The translations under genes were made by a program, and so were the position numbers. The notes under the pieces are model-generated. The model worked only from the letters and a program-made list of their open reading frames with translations. It was not told the DNA's origin and did no database searches. A stretch of DNA of 32,998 bases from Pseudaeromonas sp041911695. GTDB taxonomy: Bacteria; Pseudomonadota; Gammaproteobacteria; Enterobacterales; Aeromonadaceae. Where the stretch lies: the NCBI GenBank assembly GCA_041911695.1, contig JAYROM010000050.1, positions 1-32,998 on the forward strand, written 5' to 3'. This document shows positions 31,672-32,998 of this stretch, piece by piece; positions within the stretch are counted from its first letter, which is position 1; every line of letters begins with the position of its first letter.

Positions 31672-32181
31672 ATGGGTTTGTTCGACAAACTGAAGAAGCT
31701 GGTCTCTGACGACAGCAACGACACCAGTGGTATTGAAATTTTCGCCCCGTTGTCTGGTGAAATCGTACCGATTGAAGATGTACCGGACGTGGTTTTCGCT
31801 GAGAAGATCGTCGGTGACGGTATCGCTATCAAGCCGGCTGGCAACAAGATGGTTGCCCCGTGCGATGGCACTATCGGCAAGATCTTCGAAACCAACCACG
31901 CTTTCTCTATCGAGTCTGACAGTGGTATCGAGCTGTTCGTTCACTTCGGTATCGACACCGTCGAGCTGAAGGGTGAAGGCTTCACCCGTATCGCCGCTGA
32001 AGGTCAGCAGGTGAAGAAGGGTGACACCGTCATCGAGTTTGACCTGGCCGTGCTCGAAGCCAAGGCCAAGTCCACCCTGACTCCGGTTGTTATCTCCAAC
32101 ATGGATGACATCAAGGAGCTGGTGAAGCTGAACGGTGCAGTCACTGTTGGCGAAACCCCGGTGATGCGTATCAAGAAGTAA
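31672..32181 (+). CDS. crr: Glucose-specific EIIA component (EIIA-Glc)
   Basis: A 169-residue protein, the E. coli length. The active-site H91 lies in IELFVHFGIDTVEL and the partner H76 in ETNHAFSIES; Zn/Cys segment VAPCDGTIGKIF is conserved. The N-terminal amphipathic helix MGLFDKLKKLVSDD is membrane-binding. It relays phosphate from HPr to the glucose permease and controls adenylate cyclase and inducer exclusion. The ATG at 31672, with GGGAG upstream, is chosen over one five codons earlier. A strong terminator follows. Confidence 0.97.
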   Translation: MGLFDKLKKLVSDDSNDTSGIEIFAPLSGEIVPIEDVPDVVFAEKIVGDGIAIKPAGNKMVAPCDGTIGKIFETNHAFSIESDSGIELFVHFGIDTVELKGEGFTRIAAEGQQVKKGDTVIEFDLAVLEAKAKSTLTPVVISNMDDIKELVKLNGAVTVGETPVMRIKK

Positions 32182-32196
32182 GTCGCCTTCGCGATG

Positions 32197-32226
32197 AAAA
32201 AACCCGCCTTTCACGGCGGGTTTTTT
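32197..32226 (+). terminator. Rho-independent terminator of ptsHI-crr
   Basis: AAAAAACCCGCC (32197-32208), loop TTTCAC, GGCGGG (32215-32220) and TTTTTT. The A-run and T-run make it potentially bidirectional, also serving the convergent glutaredoxin gene. Confidence 0.95.
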
Positions 32227-32274
32227 ATTGCCTGAATACCGGGATAACGTCGGCTTCCACAACAGCAGGTCGGC

Positions 32275-32559
32275 TTACGCCGTGATCAAGGCTTGCTGGC
32301 GTTGCAGATAGGCAATGATATCCATCGATTCATACAACCACTGCACCTCACCCGGTGTGGCTTCAATACGCAGGCACGGCACCTGACGCTTGCCGCCGCC
32401 GACCATCAGCGCCTCAAGATGGCTGCCTTCGCTGATATTGCACTGGGTCAGCGGTATGCCCGCCTCACTGGAGAACTGGGTAACACGCACGCAATACGGG
32501 CAGGAGGGGCGCATATACAGCGCCAAGGCTGACCACTGTTTTACATCTGGCAGAGACAT
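32275..32559 (-). CDS. Glutaredoxin-like protein with CPYC motif
   Basis: A 94-residue thioredoxin-fold protein starting at ATG 32559 (GAGG upstream). The active site is R-P-S-C20-P-Y-C23, the dithiol glutaredoxin motif. VPCLRIEATPGEVQWLYES(MD)IIAYL supplies the cis-Pro and glutathione-binding region and the C-terminal helix seen in GrxB/GST-N-like glutaredoxins. It probably reduces protein or glutathione disulfides. It lies 63 bases downstream of the 45-codon gene on the same strand with no terminator between, so it may be under the Fur box at 32807. A further in-frame start 20 codons upstream is less likely. Confidence 0.88.
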   Translation of the reverse strand: MSLPDVKQWSALALYMRPSCPYCVRVTQFSSEAGIPLTQCNISEGSHLEALMVGGGKRQVPCLRIEATPGEVQWLYESMDIIAYLQRQQALITA

Positions 32560-32622
32560 AGTGACCTCACGACTCGAAACTTGTGAACCGAGTGTAGCAA
32601 GCCTGTCTGCCTTGACCAACCC

Positions 32623-32760
32623 TCACCGTAGCGTGGCAGGTTCCGCAGCAACCGCCGTTTGTGCTATCAGCGGGGTTGCGGTTAATGGATGATGCACCAG
32701 CACGCTGCCCATCAGAATGGCCACCATGGCACCAAACGTCAGTACCTTACGCATTTTCAT
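32623..32760 (-). CDS. Putative 45-residue exported peptide, Fur-controlled
   Basis: A short open frame of 45 codons from ATG 32760 to TGA 32623. It begins MKMRKVLTFGAMVAILMGSV, a good signal peptide (basic N-terminus then hydrophobic core), continues through VHHPLTATPLIAQTAVAAEP and ends TLR. AGAGAGGGTGGT directly upstream is a plausible ribosome binding site. A TATAAT -10 and a near-ideal Fur box lie 37-65 bases upstream. I recognise no family. It could be a small secreted peptide, or an attenuating leader for the downstream glutaredoxin gene, or the remnant of a longer exported gene. Confidence 0.55.
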   Translation of the reverse strand: MKMRKVLTFGAMVAILMGSVLVHHPLTATPLIAQTAVAAEPATLR

Positions 32761-32796
32761 ACCACCCTCTCTTGTTACTGTAGCGCTCTGATACTG

Positions 32797-32802
32797 ATTA
32801 TA
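32797..32802 (-). promoter_or_regulatory. -10 element of the peptide/glutaredoxin unit
   Basis: The minus strand reads TGCTTATAATC, with a perfect TATAAT at 32802-32797, about 37 bases before the ATG at 32760. No good -35 is seen; the Fur palindrome occupies the spacer and -35 area. Confidence 0.65.
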
Positions 32803-32806
32803 AGCA

Positions 32807-32825
32807 GATGATAATAATTATCATC
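32807..32825. promoter_or_regulatory. Fur box
   Basis: GATGATAATAATTATCATC is a perfect 19-base palindrome and agrees with the Fur consensus GATAATGATAATCATTATC at 15 of 19 positions. It begins four bases upstream of the TATAAT on the minus strand, where iron-loaded Fur would block polymerase. Confidence 0.82.
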
Positions 32826-32870
32826 TTTATTTTATCGATAACCAGATCAGGAAAGTTCGATAAGGAGAAA

Positions 32871-32998
32871 GAGGCGAGAAACGAGAGGTGAGAAACGAGA
32901 GGCGAGAGACGAGAGGCGAGAAACGAGAGACGAGAGACGAGAGACGAGAGACGAGAGACGAGAGACGAGAGACGAGAGACGAGAGACGAGAGACGAGA
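32871..32998. repeat. Heptanucleotide tandem repeat (GAGACGA), open at the right edge
   Basis: About 18 copies of a 7-base unit run to the window end. The first eight are variants (GAGGCGA, GAAACGA, GAGGTGA, GAGACGA), then at least ten uninterrupted GAGACGA units. No reading frame through the repeat contains a stop on either strand. No start codon precedes it in the plus direction inside the window. Confidence 0.95.

Noticed and set aside
32871..32998. CRISPR array at the right edge
   Set aside because: The unit is only 7 bases with no spacers between copies, so it is a simple tandem repeat.

Overview
This 33 kb window is chromosomal DNA of a gammaproteobacterium. It is moderately GC-rich and densely coding. 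The gene neighbourhoods match those of Enterobacterales, Vibrionales and Aeromonadales: perM-bepA-yfgD-hda-upp-purMN, gmhA-yafJ, dnaQ-rnhA-yafS-gloB-mltD, and ligA-zipA-cysZ-cysK-ptsHI-crr. The FlgT/FlgO/FlgP set belongs to the sheathed or polar, Na+-driven type of flagellum found in Vibrio and Aeromonas, so an Aeromonadales-like organism is my best guess. The genus cannot be fixed by eye.

Layout. (1) 1-3855 is a flagellar block: the end of an IS3-family insertion sequence interrupts flgA, followed by flgM-flgN, convergent flgO-flgP, and divergent flgT. Good sigma-28 promoters precede flgM and flgOP, and a sigma-54 promoter precedes flgT. (2) 3856-5640 holds tRNA-Arg(CCT), an AT-rich scar that may be an old integration site, and two unrecognised exported proteins sharing a small Cys-pair domain. 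(3) 5640-13611 carries perM, bepA, yfgD, a MITE-like palindromic element, hda, a DUF2066 gene, upp and purMN, with a PurR-like operator before purM. uraA is missing from its usual place. (4) 13635-16788 has yafJ, gmhA and an orphan HD-GYP response regulator. (5) 16808-21341 has the dnaQ/rnhA divergent pair, yafS, gloB and mltD. (6) 21434-27854 has ligA, zipA, cysZ and a peptidoglycan pair, mepK and ldtD. (7) 28000-32226 has cysK and ptsH-ptsI-crr, with Mlc-like and CRP-like sites before ptsH. (8) 32275-32998 has a glutaredoxin, a previously unlisted 45-codon exported peptide gene behind a strong Fur box, and a heptanucleotide tandem repeat that runs off the right edge.

Functional links. FlgM, FlgN, FlgO, FlgP and FlgT all serve flagellar assembly, but the broken flgA (P-ring chaperone) would be expected to impair motility. 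LdtD makes 3-3 peptidoglycan cross-links that MepK cleaves; MltD and BepA add further envelope maintenance. CysZ and CysK form the sulfate-to-cysteine path. HPr, EI and EIIA-Glc form the sugar phosphotransferase core. Hda and DnaQ both act at the beta clamp. The window begins inside an IS and ends inside a microsatellite, which suggests that both edges are repeat-limited assembly ends. Nothing here amounts to a defence system or a CRISPR array. The most novel-looking items are the Fur-controlled peptide/glutaredoxin unit, the Cys-pair paralogues beside the tRNA, and the MITE-like element.
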